From NCBI GenBank assembly GCA_002104985.1, contig MCGO01000084.1, positions 62,001-126,000 on the forward strand: DNA of 64,000 bases, written 5' to 3'. The position numbers and the translations under genes are program-made. Positions 1 to 10,484 of the stretch are shown piece by piece. Each line of letters begins with the position of its first letter. Within the stretch, counting starts at the first letter, position 1. Below the pieces are notes generated by a model. That model did not search any database and was not told the origin of the DNA. It saw only the letters and a program-made list of their open reading frames with translations. The stretch is from Rhizoclosmatium globosum. Lineage: Eukaryota; Chytridiomycota; Chytridiomycetes; Chytridiales; Chytriomycetaceae.

Positions 1-110
1 TCTCTCTCCTGTATTCCTTCAATTCGCTTCGCCAAAGTTCGTTCGCTGCGCTCTCATTTTGTTTGGTTACTCGCTTCACTCTCTATTCCTCCCTTTTCGC
101 CAAGTTTCCA
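1..110 (-). repeat. dispersed GCGAAGC-rich repeat, first copy
   Basis: Read on the minus strand this stretch aligns almost base for base with 1815-1915 on the plus strand: the same order of blocks (TGGAAACT, GGCGAAAA, GAAGCGAG, AAAATG, AGCGAACGA, GCGAAGC). It is truncated by the window edge. The last ~20 codons of the minus-strand gene at 54-656 lie inside it, so that C-terminus is probably repeat-derived or really intronic. What the repeat is (MITE, retroelement fragment) cannot be told from here. Confidence 0.7.
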
Positions 111-656
111 GGCACCCAATAAATAATTACCATGGTTCACGGCAGTCCAATACTGATTGAGCAGAAACTCCGTCCTCCAACCACTCAACAAAGGATCTGA
201 AGCAACGAGAGTCCACTTGAACCCAAACGCCTCGACGGCCTCCACAAGGGCCTTTGAATGCACATGTGACCAATCCTGGATGCCCTTGAATACTTTCTTT
301 TCTGGTACTTCCTTAACCGAGCCCGAAGCAGTGTTCTTGTTGAAGTTGTTGTCAAAGCTCTTCAGAAGCCCAAGCGACTTCAGCCGCGCAACCACGGACG
401 TCTTTTGCCTGTGACTCAGCACATTCATCGCCAATACTTTCGCGTCTTTCTTTGTCGATGCTTTCTGAACTGCCTCAGAAAGAAGCGCGTCTTCGCGAAA
501 CGAAAAGCGCTGTCGATGCCCAACGACGACTGACGACGACTTTGATGACACCGATGACGTTGAAGACCCCATCGGAAGCGGCGGAAGCGGAAGATCGCGT
601 GGTCGGGGCGAGGCGCGGCCAGCTCCACCTTGGACGAGTTGGCGGAGTGAAGTCAT
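54..656 (-). CDS. SANT/Myb-like domain protein
   Basis: Predicted 200-residue protein from the first ATG at 656. The first ~45 residues are Pro/Ser-rich and disordered. Residues about 127-176 look like a SANT/Myb repeat: spaced tryptophans (DWSHVHSKAL, then FKWTLVASD, then SGWRTEFLLNQYW) in a three-helix pattern, which in this family binds DNA or histone tails. A basic segment with SHRQKTSVVARLKSLGLL precedes it. The C-terminus after NQYWTAVNHG enters the dispersed repeat at 1-110. A GT-start intron could begin there (GTAATT near 134) with the true last exon outside the window. Divergent from the HMG gene at 1063 with ~400 bp between them, where I see no other gene. The domain call rests on pattern only. 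Confidence 0.55.
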   Translation of the reverse strand: MTSLRQLVQGGAGRASPRPRDLPLPPLPMGSSTSSVSSKSSSVVVGHRQRFSFREDALLSEAVQKASTKKDAKVLAMNVLSHRQKTSVVARLKSLGLLKSFDNNFNKNTASGSVKEVPEKKVFKGIQDWSHVHSKALVEAVEAFGFKWTLVASDPLLSGWRTEFLLNQYWTAVNHGNYLLGAWKLGEKGGIESEASNQTK

Positions 657-1062
657 TGGTTGGTTCAAGTGGTGTCCGAAGTGGAAGTCAAAAACAAAGA
701 ATGAAAGTAGAGAAGAGAAGAGTCAAGAAGTGAATATAAAAAGAGGAAAAGAGAGACGATGGAAACATCATTGGTGGGTATGGTCGTCAACTGAAAACAA
801 CTAACTGGTACTCTTTCAAGTTCGTTAAACTGATCTGATCGTGTTAGTTCTTTCTTTCCTTGTCGGAATTCATGTGTTATTTATTGTATTTGAATGGGCA
901 CGAAGAGACACGCGCAACCACCTGAACCACAGCTTTTTAGTGTCCCCTCTCGAGTCCGTAAAAAGCGATTCCTAGGGGGTTTCAAGGGTCCTTATGACTT
1001 TTTTCCTTTTTTCCTTTGGAGCCCTGACAAAATCACTTTCCAAAAACAGAGCACCGAATCCA

Positions 1063-2876
1063 ATGTCGTCTCCCGCCAAACGACCAGCAGCCGATCAGAC
1101 TTCCGCCGAAGTCGAAGTTCCAAAGCAAAAGCGTCAGAGAACAAAAAAGGCGGTTCCAGTCGACGCTGCTGCTGATCTGCTCACTTTGTCTGCCTCTCAG
1201 GTTCAGAAGGTTTGTCCGATTAAGAGAACTTGTTTTTGGAGATAACCAACTAACCCACACAACCCACCCCTTCTTCTTTTACTCTCTCCTAAAACCCTAT
1301 ATTAGCTCCACGATGCCTTTGCCCTCATCTCAGAGACATTTGCATCCCTTCTCCCCCACCAATCCACTTCCACCTCTACCACCACCACCACCACCTCTGC
1401 AACCACCTCAAAGAAAACTCCAATCCACACCGACTCTGCCACCCACACCGACGCCGAAGACGAAACCTCTTCATCCACTTCAAAGAAACCAAAGAAGCAG
1501 AAACGTGAAAAGAGAGACCCGGCTCTCCCAAAACAGCCTCGTACCTCGTTCCAACTCTTTATGGATGAGAAATCTGAGGAGTATAAGAGTGCTGGCACTG
1601 CTATGCAGTTTAAGGAGATTATGAGAGAGTGTGGTGCGCTTTGGAAGGAAATGTCTGAAGTTCAGAAGAAGGTTCGTTGAGAAGCGAGCTGTTTTTTGAG
1701 TGCACCCGAAGCGAGCTCTTTCTGAGCGAAGCGAAGAATAGAGCGAGCGGCAGTACGCGAACGACTGAAAAAACTTGACTGACGTCGAGGAACGAGACGG
1801 AAGGAAGGTTTTTGAAGGAGCGTGGAAACTGGGCGAAAATGGACGAAGAGCGAGCGAAGCGAGCAAGGAAAGAAAATGTGAGCGAAGCGAACGACTTTTT
1901 GCGAAGCAAACTGCGTAGTGAGGCATCGAGCAGAGCTCGATACCTTCAGGCGACCTTTTGGAACTGTGAGTGCAGCGAACAAGCTTTTGCGAAGCAAAGT
2001 GTGCAGGGGAAAGGGGGAATAGCGAGCGAAGCGAGCAAGGAAAAAGAAAATGTGAGCGGAGCGAACGACTTTTTGCGAAGCAAAGTGCGTAGCGAGTCAT
2101 CGAGCAGAGCTCGATACCTTCAGGCGAGCTTCTGGAAGTGTGAGCGCAGCGAACGAGTTTTTGTGAAGCAAAGTGTGCAGCGAGTCACCTAGGATACCGT
2201 TGGAAGAATAAGAATCAGCGAGTAGTGTGAGAATACAGAACTAACGAAAAATATGTACAGAAATATATCGACGCTGCCGCCCCATTGAAGGCCAAGTACA
2301 ACGAGGATATGGCTGCTGCAGGACACCCAATCAAGACAAAGACTCCAGCCAAGCCAAAGAAGACTCCAATTGTCCCAGCTACCGCTGCTGCACCAGCTGA
2401 AGAGGATGACGACGACGATGATGAAGACGATGACGATGACGATGAGGAAGAAGGTATGAAAGTAGTTTTTCGGACTCTGTTTTTTTTTTATTTCCAAAAA
2501 AAAAACTTACACTTCAACTTTCTCAGCTCCAGCTCCAGCTCCACCAGCGCCAAAGCCAAAGGCAACTCCAAAGCCAAAGCCAACACCACCCGCTCCCACT
2601 GCCGCCGCTGCCCCTTCCCCATCCCCAAAGAAGAAGGCCGCTCCAGCCGCTCCACAGTCCCCAGCTCCACCTCAAAGCCCTGAAAAGAAGAAGAAGAAGA
2701 AGGATAAGGCCGCTGACGAGTCCGCTGTTACCAAGACTCCAATCGTCCCAGCCTCAACTCCATCTGCTGCCCCAGAATCTGGAAAGACAACAAAGACCGT
2801 GATCAAGACTGTCTTGGTCAAGAAGAAGAAGGAGAAGAAGGATAAGAGCGGGACTCCAAGTGCTTCCGCCGAGTAA
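1063..2876 (+). CDS. HMG-box protein with acidic and Lys/Pro/Ala-rich tail
   Basis: Four exons: 1063-1209, 1306-1671, 2261-2453 and 2527-2876, all GT-AG, giving ~351 residues. Residues about 124-195 form one HMG box (KQPRTSFQLFMDEKS, then ALWKEMSEVQKK, finished in exon 3 with YIDAAAPLKAKYNEDM), a DNA-bending domain. Upstream is a basic stretch and a short helix (SASQVQKLHDAF) also present in the next gene. Downstream is a run of Asp/Glu followed by KPKA/KKKK repeats, a histone H1- or HMGB-like tail that suggests a nuclear architectural protein. Intron 2 (1672-2260, 589 nt) is about ten times longer than its neighbours because it contains the dispersed GCGAAGC repeat in tandem. Splice sites and frame agree throughout. 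Confidence 0.85.
1804..2187 (+). repeat. tandem GCGAAGC repeat inside HMG-gene intron 2
   Basis: Two copies ~175 bp apart (around 1871-1980 and 2046-2153) share the blocks AAAATGTGAGCG, ACGACTTTTTGCGAAGC and ACCTTCAGGCGA. Each holds a perfect 7-bp palindrome (ATCGAGC, three-base loop, GCTCGAT) at 1925-1941 and 2099-2115. The stretch stays open in one frame for 126 codons with a duplicated ~58-residue peptide. It lies between a good donor and acceptor of the HMG gene, so I treat it as intronic. A homologous copy lies at 1-110 on the other strand. Confidence 0.8.
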
Positions 2877-3183
2877 AATCGGACTTTGGATTCATTGGTT
2901 GTTTGTTAGTTTTCCTTTCCCTTCTTTAGTTGTTTATTTTCGTCGTCGTTATGACTCTCTCTTTTTTGTCTTTATCTACGTTGCTGGATGTTTTTTGTTT
3001 TAACTCTTTTTGGGGGGCGTATCATCTTATTAACTGACTGCTGCACTCGTTGTTGGAGTAATGGATGGATGGGAAAAGAATTCTCTACCTATTTATCTGC
3101 GAGCGGATAAAGGAAATCTTAAAAGTTAGCAACCGAAATATTCGTTGTTGTTTCTTTTTTCGATAACCAACGACCAACGATCC

Positions 3184-4326
3184 ATGACCAACAAGAACCA
3201 AGTACCTCCAACACCGTTTCCTTCCTTCGCGACAACACCTGCCCCTGACCCAGTCTCCTATGCTACGAAAGCGAAGTTCAATCAAGACGACAAGGCTCCC
3301 TTCACCCCAATCTCACCAGCCAAATCAATCTCAGCTTCAAGTGACCCAGAGCATCAAAACGATGATCAAACAAGCGAATGCGAGTTCTGGAACCCAAGAA
3401 ACGCGATCATCGAAAGCGATGTGGACGAGTCGTTCTCATCCAACAGCCTTTCCACAGACGAAAACAAGAATACCCCAGTAGTCCAACTTCCGCGCGATAT
3501 CGTTAACAAGGTACCTTATTTTCGTTGCGTTTCTTCTCTTCTAATTGTACCAACGAACTTAAGCTACACTCGGCATTCAAGGAAATCACAACAACACTCC
3601 ACACAGCTTTATGTACACACAAGGAACGAATTCACCGAAAGAAACTGATTCCGAGAGACAAAGGGTTTCACGCGTTTTACCACTCGCTTCCAGACGGTAC
3701 GGACCCTTATGACGCGTTGGCAAAATGGGAGACTCTTTCTGGACGTGCAAAGAGGGTAAACCATTTGAATCAAGCATCCCTTTTGAATAACATGGAACTA
3801 GAATCTTAGATGTGCAGCCAAAGAAGCTGCATCATCATCAAAGAATCAAGAATCCGACGATTCCGACGATACCAAACCAAAGAACCGCGGTCTTAAAGCA
3901 ATCGATTACTTTACACAAGAGAAACTCACACTCAAAGTGTACGACCGCGCCGAAATCGCAGAAAAATGGGAAACGCTTCCCAAATCCGAAAAACAGGTTT
4001 GGTTTTTGGTTTTTTTTTTCACAAATCAACGTCACACACTCTCAAACCATACACAGAGATATTACAACAGAGCAACGCGATACCGCACTCTCCTCTCCTC
4101 CCCATCTCCCCGCCCACAACCAGCATGGCTACCCTTACCACCCATCCCTTCCACCGAAAAACTCACAGGCTTTACTATCTTCGAAAACCAAATGAAAGAC
4201 AAGTCGTTGTGGAGGTCGGATGTGAAGGCGTTATGGCACGCGTTGTCGAAAAATGAGAAGCGTGTGTATACGCATCGTGCATCGTATTTAAAAAGTTTGG
4301 AGGTGTTGGAAAAAAAAGTAGATTGA
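3184..4326 (+). CDS. protein with three degenerate HMG boxes
   Basis: Exons 3184-3510, 3564-3755, 3802-3996 and 4057-4326 give ~327 residues. An in-frame ATG at 3145 would add 13. Residues ~1-105 are Ser/Pro/acidic. From ~144 three HMG-like boxes follow: GFHAFYHSLP...AKWETLSGRAK, then AIDYFTQEKL...EKWETLPKSEKQRYY, then GFTIFENQMK...WHALSKNEKRVY. Each has the aromatic start and the W..L...EK core. The segment before the first box (IVNKLHSAFKEI) matches the same place in the HMG gene upstream (VQKLHDAFALI), and in both the first intron falls exactly before LH in phase 0, so the two genes are old paralogues. The 46-nt third-exon acceptor (CTAG at 3801) was chosen because it keeps frame. The 306-bp 3' gap to the next, convergent gene holds nothing I can support. 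Confidence 0.7.
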
Positions 4327-4632
4327 GAGGAAAGTTATGGAAGAGTCGGGAAGAATTTCATATTCCTGAGTTGTGTCTAACTAAATTCAATAAATCGGAA
4401 GTGCCGTCTTTGGCTATCTGGAAGCGGTCGTCGGCTTTTCATTCCATTTTTGAACACATCGTTTCTCAGACTCACGAGCAACGTCTGAGAGCCGTCGTTT
4501 TGCCGCGATAGATTTTTGAATCTCCATTCAAAGAGAAACAATACGGCCACCAGCAAACCACAAATCGAGTATTAACAAAATGGGTTTATTGTTGGGATAG
4601 TACTGCATAATGGATGAGTGGGTTTAACAGTT

Positions 4633-5710
4633 TTAGACACATCCTGCGTATCCTGTTTGGACAACACATCGAGTTCCCTGACCACATTGACTGGTCTGTC
4701 TCCACTTCAAAACTCCGCCTTGAACGTATCCACACTGGTACATTGTGATTTGATCCTGTCCGCAAGCACGCTCCCCGAAATTCCAACACGAGCCAGCGTC
4801 TGTGTTTCCTCCATTGTTATTGTTATTCCATTGGCCCCCATTGTTGTTGTTGTTGTTCCAGCCTCCAGTTGAACTGGTACAGTCTGGGGAGGCAATAATA
4901 AGTATGAATAAACTACGAAACAATTGGATTACCATTTGATGGACGACAAGTTGACTTGTTTTCCCACGCATCTTTTGGTCCCACACAACATGTGAATCCG
5001 GAAGAAGAGCAAGAGCTTCCGGCGTAACAGGTTTGGTAATCAGCAATCACATTTCCACCACTTGGCTTTTGAGAACCACTTCCGGATTGCGGGTTGTTCC
5101 ACTGGCCAGCAGTATTTCCGCCATTGTTGTTGTTCCATTGGCCCCCACTGTTGTTACTGGACCCAGAACAGTCTAGTATGAATTTGAGTTAGTAAGACAG
5201 GATATATAAGTGGAAGTTAAATATAGAGTACCATTGAATGGACGGCATGTGGACTTTTGAGATTGAACATCGCCAGGAGCAACACAACATGTAAATCCAG
5301 AGGAAGCGCAGAAGTTTCCAGCATAGCAAGTCTGCCAATCTGGTACTTTGACTCCAACACCGTTATTGGAACCTGGCTGCACACTTGGTTGGTTTCCTGG
5401 ATTGTTCCATGGCACTGGTGTGTTTGGAGAGCTGGGGGCAGAGCAGTCTTTTTGGATTTGGTTTACGGTGTAAGTCCGCCATTGGTATGACTTAAAGTGC
5501 AATGAACTTACCGTTTACAGGACGGCAGGTTGTTTTCCCAGTGTTAATATCGAGTGGTGCAACGCAGCAAGTGAATCCCCCAGAACAGTAGTCACTCGAG
5601 GCACAAGTTTGGTAGTTGTTGATGTAGATTCTTGGAGAATCATTAATGTAGTTATTGACTGGAGCAGCAGAGACACTGAGAACAAGAGAGAGAATGAGAG
5701 CTGCTTGCAT
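4633..5710 (-). CDS. secreted cysteine-rich modular protein, CBM19-like C-terminus
   Basis: Exons 5710-5512, 5447-5232, 5172-4933 and 4883-4633 give 301 residues. A clear signal peptide (MQAALILSLVLSVSAA) starts it. Three copies of a ~40-residue module follow, each with the pattern YQTC..., GFTCCV.P, then K(S/T)TCRPxNG, separated by Asn/Gly/Pro linkers. The last exon encodes a different cysteine domain (GSCWNFGERACGQDQ ... QCGQGTRC) resembling fungal chitin-binding CBM19 modules. All three introns (49-64 nt) are phase 1 and fall straight after RPxNG, so each module is one exon, a classic exon-duplication layout. Probably extracellular or cell-wall-associated and carbohydrate-binding. No catalytic domain is present. 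Confidence 0.8.
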
Positions 5711-6349
5711 TTTGTTTTTGTTTGCTAAGTTTGGATGGAGGAGGAGAGCGGTTTCGTTGCTCCTTTTTTAATAGTTTGGTTGAAGTTCTGCTGTCGAACA
5801 TCAACATTTTACACCTAAGGTTCATCCTTTCCTCTTCCTTCATTTCTCCCCATTAGTAAATAAGCGAACTTTTCCCGCTTGGTAGGTATTCTAGTCAGTG
5901 ATTGTGCAGTTCTGACTCCATTGATGAAGGTTGACGTTTTTGTGCCTTTGTGGCAGACTTGAACCTGACGGACGAGCTATATTATATGGCTCAGACATAT
6001 TTTGTATGTCCACTACTACAAGTTTGGGTCTGATCCTAACCTTGTTCGTGATCGTTAATTGTTATTATTGGCATTTTCTTTATTTTCTTTTTCAAAGTTT
6101 GAAGGCTAAATTGCACGGCCTTCGGCTTTTGTGAATGCAGCCTCGTCAGACAAAAGTTTCCGGACTCGTGGGTATTGGAACCATCGAGTATGTTGCTCTG
6201 CCGACTGTCAAGGGGGTGATATCAGTAACCCTGCCGCGAATAAGACAAAATACCTCAATGTTACTCTTCAGATTCAAGGAGCCCAAAGCAATGAGCCTGT
6301 GAATGGTGATGTCATATCCAAAAATCATGTTTACAAATTAAAGAAAAAA
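5711..6349. other. intergenic, no supported gene
   Basis: It begins with the upstream region of the secreted-protein gene, which is transcribed leftward. Only short overlapping open frames follow, none with recognisable domains or paired splice sites. 6130-6330 is open on both strands and may be remnant coding sequence of the adjacent inverted-repeat element. Confidence 0.5.
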
Positions 6350-7396
6350 CCAAGGCGGCTCCCCGGGAGCCCGTGGCTCCCCCCCACTCATTGTGAGTCA
6401 TAATAAAATGTGTGAGTCATAAGTTTCGTATCTTTTTGTGCAAGTGAGAGATCATGGAGATGAACGAAGGAAGTGGCTGGAAGTGGGACATGTTTCCGGA
6501 CACTGGAAACAAATAGCGCAATGGCCAATCTTGCCAAAGACAAGTCTCATCACTGGATACTTCAAAACCGAGGAGATGATCCGTCTTGGCTGTCTGTGGA
6601 AACGGCATTTTTGTCGATAGGGACTTATTTCAAAATCTGTAGCTTTGGCCTAAAATTGGAGCACTTCCTGATTTTGATATCTCAGACGTAAATAACATAG
6701 GAAACAATGTGATGGACGCTTTAAAAGCAGCTTCTCAAATTCCAGATTCTGCAAGTGTTGCTTGTCAAGCTCGGCATTCTATGCTCCAATGATGGAGACA
6801 AGTGACTTTGTTGCGAAGGCTGCAATCAATTAAAGTAGCAACGAAAAACTTGTCGTGTCTGGAGCCTAGCCCTAGTCCGCTACCGCTGGCCGTGGTCGCC
6901 TGCCTCCGTGGGCTTATTATTATTCTTATCAGATCTCCATTAAACGCAAGGTTCCAAAGGATGCGTAATATGTTAAAAACAATGGCAGACATCCAGCAAT
7001 GTGCCAAAGAGTAGGCCATCAAAGCATACTGTACGGAGGAAGGCGCCAAAACTCAAAGAAGATGAGGCAAAATGAGAGCGACTCCTCTCTGTCGAAAGAA
7101 ACAAAGAAGCGAGTGATTCAATGCGGAAAATGTCTGACAATTGGACAACCTGTACAGTTTAGTTTTCATATGTTCAAATTATTGGACAAATAAAGGTTGA
7201 TACTGAGGGCGTTTATTCAAATTATGGGATGGGGCTACGTAAACATTGATGTATATAGTGGGGAGCCGACGGGGGAGCCGCCTTGGAAGATGTCTCTCAG
7301 ATACCAAGGCGGCTCCCGGGGAGCCCAAACTTCTTCGGCTCCCCATGAGTCACAATGAGTGGGGGGGAGCCACAGGCTCCCAGGGAGCCGCCTTGG
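6350..7396. mobile_element. ~1.05-kb element with ~50-bp terminal inverted repeats
   Basis: The left end (6350-6404) starts CCAAGGCGGCTCCC and ends with CACTCATTGTGAGTCAT. The right end (7345-7396) is its imperfect reverse complement, starting ATGAGTCACAATGAGTG and ending GGGAGCCGCCTTGG. A second pair of the 14-bp terminal motif faces inward at about 7273-7286 and 7304-7317, so the right end is compound. The interior (6405-7260) has only broken frames. No transposase is recognisable, and a target-site duplication is not clear, though AAATTAAA flanks both sides. Best read as a dead or non-autonomous DNA element. Confidence 0.55.
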
Positions 7397-7813
7397 AACT
7401 TCCCAAATTAAATTCAGCTTAACCTTTGAGTTCTGGCGCAACACCGACTTCAGATAATTCGTGCGTTAGCGAATATTCGCGTCATGTCTCTTGATCGTAA
7501 TCATGCCAAGGTTCTTTAACATTGAACACGATCCACTTGTGCTGGCTTGAACAACAACGACAGTAAAACAACAATATTTTGACAGGAGCTGCGGTGAGAA
7601 AGAGTAAAGCTGCGACCCTTATGTTGCTTTCTGCGATGTTTATTGTGATTCAATAGACCCAAGGTTTATGATAACAGTCCTATATTCGTGTTTTTGATTC
7701 CTTTACGATGATAAATAAAATAGAAAAAAAAAAGGTCCTCCAAATATAGTTGGTATCAGACGGTTCTCCTTTAATCATACTATCATTTATCTTTCCTCAC
7801 GTACCATTCACAC
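7397..7813. other. intergenic, no supported gene
   Basis: AT-rich stretch between the inverted-repeat element and the 3' end of the first 7TM gene. No frame longer than a few dozen codons and no RNA gene recognised. Confidence 0.5.
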
Positions 7814-8842
7814 TCATCGACTCAAAACACGTCCATCCGAATAACTCCGTGAGATATTCAACATAGACCTCCCCATTTTCGGAGAAAGTCCCATTTTCGG
7901 AGAAAAGGAAGAAGATGTCGGAGACTTTGTACCATCCTTTGGCGTCGTACTATCTCTCACACTATCACATTTCGTACTATTCACCTCCCGCGCCGATATA
8001 TTCACGTTCGAGTCCCTCCGAGCACGAACTACGATCAACCTTGCTTTCATTCCGATTAATAAAAACAAAACCAAATCGATCCATGTGATTGTGGCGTAGT
8101 ACAGTAAGACTTGGATTTTCGTTCCAGGTGTGTACATCAACTCAACGACGTTGAATACGAATGAAGTGAGTGCAATCGAACTGGTCAAGACACCAAACTG
8201 CGCGATAGTGCGAAGGTGTGAGTCGAGTCTTATTTCAGCGTCGCGACTGATTCGGTAAAGATACCGTAGGAAGGTTGTTAGTGTAATCAAGTCGAAAACG
8301 ACAGCGGTGCCAGACGCAAGTAGACTTAAGATTGTATTGAATAGAACGGAGGTGTCTGATGCTTGTGATTCCGAGTGAGCGTGTTGGTCCCAGGAAAGGT
8401 ACACGTCTGAGATGAAAGTTGATACGAAGATGAGGGGAGATATTTGTACAATGTACTGAAAGTAGCACATGCTCTTTGGAAATACTTTCTTGATAACGTC
8501 TGAGGCACGCATCCATAGGAATAAAATGTAGCATTGGGCCATGGTGTAGATTGCACCGTTCTCAAGGGCGTAAGTTATAACTCCGAACGCAACTGAAGGG
8601 CAAGAGGACCAACATCTCAAACCAATGGCTATATGAAGAATAATTTGACAGACACATTTGATGACAAGTAGTATATTGAAGCGGTTCACCGCCTGAAGCC
8701 ATGTCTGATGCTGAGCAGCCTTTTCCAAGGATATCAAGAAGAATAGTACCAGAAGGCCAACAAAAGATATTACAGCCATACAGTATTGGAACGCACGATA
8801 CAGAGACAGGGCATCATCTGGGATAGTCTCCGAATCGTCCAT
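7814..8842 (-). CDS. seven-helix membrane protein, family member 1
   Basis: Intronless, 342 residues from the ATG at 8842 (the open frame begins at an upstream TTG). Hydropathy by eye gives seven helices. Shared family marks are a NRFNILL motif after helix 1, (F/Y)LWMRASDVIKKVFP at the loop after helix 3, SPLIF opening helix 4, IAQFGVLTSSIALTSFVFNVVE for helix 6 and WIDLVLFLLIGMKARL for helix 7. The cytoplasmic C-tail (~60 residues, Ser/Thr-rich, with a short repeat GLSPKMG) is longer than in the paralogues. The topology suggests a receptor- or sensor-like protein, but I recognise no named GPCR family. Head-to-head with the nuclease gene at 9000 (157 bp). Confidence 0.75.
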   Translation of the reverse strand: MDDSETIPDDALSLYRAFQYCMAVISFVGLLVLFFLISLEKAAQHQTWLQAVNRFNILLVIKCVCQIILHIAIGLRCWSSCPSVAFGVITYALENGAIYTMAQCYILFLWMRASDVIKKVFPKSMCYFQYIVQISPLIFVSTFISDVYLSWDQHAHSESQASDTSVLFNTILSLLASGTAVVFDLITLTTFLRYLYRISRDAEIRLDSHLRTIAQFGVLTSSIALTSFVFNVVELMYTPGTKIQVLLYYATITWIDLVLFLLIGMKARLIVVRARRDSNVNISAREVNSTKCDSVRDSTTPKDGTKSPTSSSFSPKMGLSPKMGRSMLNISRSYSDGRVLSR

Positions 8843-8999
8843 TGTGTTCAAGTTTGAGTTCGCCAATCAGAATCCAATGAAAAACTGATATGCGGTACCT
8901 TTTACACAAGCAAGATTATGTAAAATCCATAGTTTCTAAATAACTTGTTCTATATTAATATCCTTTCTTTTCTTTTTCCTTTCATCTCCAACAATAAAA

Positions 9000-10109
9000 A
9001 TGTCTGCCAAAGTGCAGCTTGCCGTCGCCGCCGCAACAGCAGCCTTTGCCGGATTCCACCTTGGACGGACGTGTGAAGACGGCGGCCTTCGGTTTCCGTG
9101 GCCACGCATGAACGAGGCTCTGGATCCGTTTGTCAAATCATCGCTCACGTTTTCGATGCCGAATCTTGTTTCCGCTGATTCCACTTCAAAAGCGGCAATT
9201 CCAACTCCGCCGATGACTAATAGTGTGACTAATCAGCCACGAAACGTGACTGGCTCGTTTGGGGTTCCCGGGCCGACCGCGGATCTACTCGTGCGCACAT
9301 CGTACATTGGCGCCTTCGACCGGCGACTGCGCAATGTGCACTGGGTCGCTGAGAAGCTGACTAAGGACTCGATCGACAGACTGGCACTCTCAGACGCGTC
9401 TCTCTCGGATACTGAAGAGTCGAAGCCCGACAGGAAACACTCAACATTCAAGGAGGATCCCGCGATCCCACTTGCCTTCCGCGTGAAACCAAATGATTAC
9501 ACAAACTCGGGTTTCGATCGTGGACATCTTGTTCCCGCGGCGGATGTGGTTGAATCGCAAGCTGCCATTGACGAAACTTTCTTCATGTCAAACATGTCTC
9601 CTCAGGCTCCTGCTTTTAACCGTGGAGTATGGGCGTCGTTTGAGCGTTATGTCCGTGGCCTTGTGAAATCTTTTGATGAAGTCTACGTCATCACAGGCCC
9701 AATGTACCTTCCCAAGCAAGATCCCGAAGACGGTGCGTCACCACTAGTCTAAATGATACCTAAATACCATTTTAACGCGTTTTTTGATGGAATAGGTAAA
9801 TTCTACGTCAAGTATGAAGTAATCGGTCGTGACAAAACAGTTGCTGTTCCAACCCACTTTTTCAAAGTAATACTCGGCGTCAAAAATGGATCGCACTACA
9901 TGGGCTCTTTTGTTCTGGCCAACGAAGGCGTTGCCCAAGATACTCAACTAGACTCGTTTTTATTGCCTGTGGAAGCAATTGAACGCTCGACTGGACTCGA
10001 GTTTTTCCCATTCCTCGAAAGGCGAAGTGTCAAAGCTCTCTGTAGCGCTGTAAAATGTAGTTTCAAATTGGCGTCAAAGTATCGTGCAAATAGTGCCAGT
10101 GAAGAATAA
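9000..10109 (+). CDS. EndoG-type DNA/RNA non-specific endonuclease, mitochondrial
   Basis: Exons 9000-9732 and 9796-10109 (63-nt intron, phase 1) encode 348 residues. The ββα-Me nuclease core is clear: SGFDRGHLVPAADV at ~170-183 with the catalytic His176, then FFMSNMSPQAPAFNRGVW with the metal-site Asn207. This family (yeast Nuc1, animal EndoG) cuts DNA and RNA in mitochondria and during programmed cell death. The N-terminus is an Ala-rich hydrophobic stretch followed by Arg, as expected for a mitochondrial presequence or inner-membrane anchor. The C-terminal ~100 residues hold the conserved FFKVIL strand. Length fits the family. Confidence 0.93.
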
Positions 10110-10284
10110 AGCAAGAAATGTAATTTAACATCATCACGCACAGAATCTTCCAACCAAAGCATTAATTTTCAGTCAATACATAAACATTGATTCTTACCTG
10201 AAATTAATCGATATTATTAAATGTCAATGGGGTTTGGCTTGTTAAGTTGTGTTGTAGCATTTTAGAACGAACCTACTACACCAG

Positions 10285-10355
10285 TCCTAGATCGTCTAGT
10301 GGTCAAGATCCGGCCTTTCACGGCCGTGACCGGGGTTCAATTCCCCGTCTGGGAG
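10285..10355 (+). tRNA. tRNA-Glu (UUC)-like, anticodon loop one base short
   Basis: Acceptor stem TCCTAGA/TCTGGGA (7 bp with one G-U), D arm GTCT/AGAT, T arm CGGGG-TTCAATT-CCCCG and discriminator G all fold. The anticodon arm pairs perfectly as CGGCC/GGCCG but then leaves a six-base loop TTTCAC instead of seven. By comparison with other tRNA-Glu genes the expected loop is CTTTCAC with anticodon TTC, so one base is missing and the gene is 71 nt rather than 72. It could be a functional variant with a 4-bp stem, a pseudogene or a consensus error. A T4 stretch just downstream (10358-10361) fits RNA polymerase III termination. Confidence 0.8.
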
Positions 10356-10484
10356 CACTTTTCGGCGGCGACAGGTTGACGGCGAGTTTGGAGTGTGTGT
10401 TGGTGGTTGCACGATGTTTTCATCCTAAATACTTTACCATCAACATTTACATTAAACACCAGGTTTATTACCATTGTTATTTCT

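Noticed and set aside
1812..2192. 126-codon open frame inside the HMG gene
   Set aside because: It lies within an intron with good splice sites and consists of two repeat copies; kept as a repeat, not a gene.
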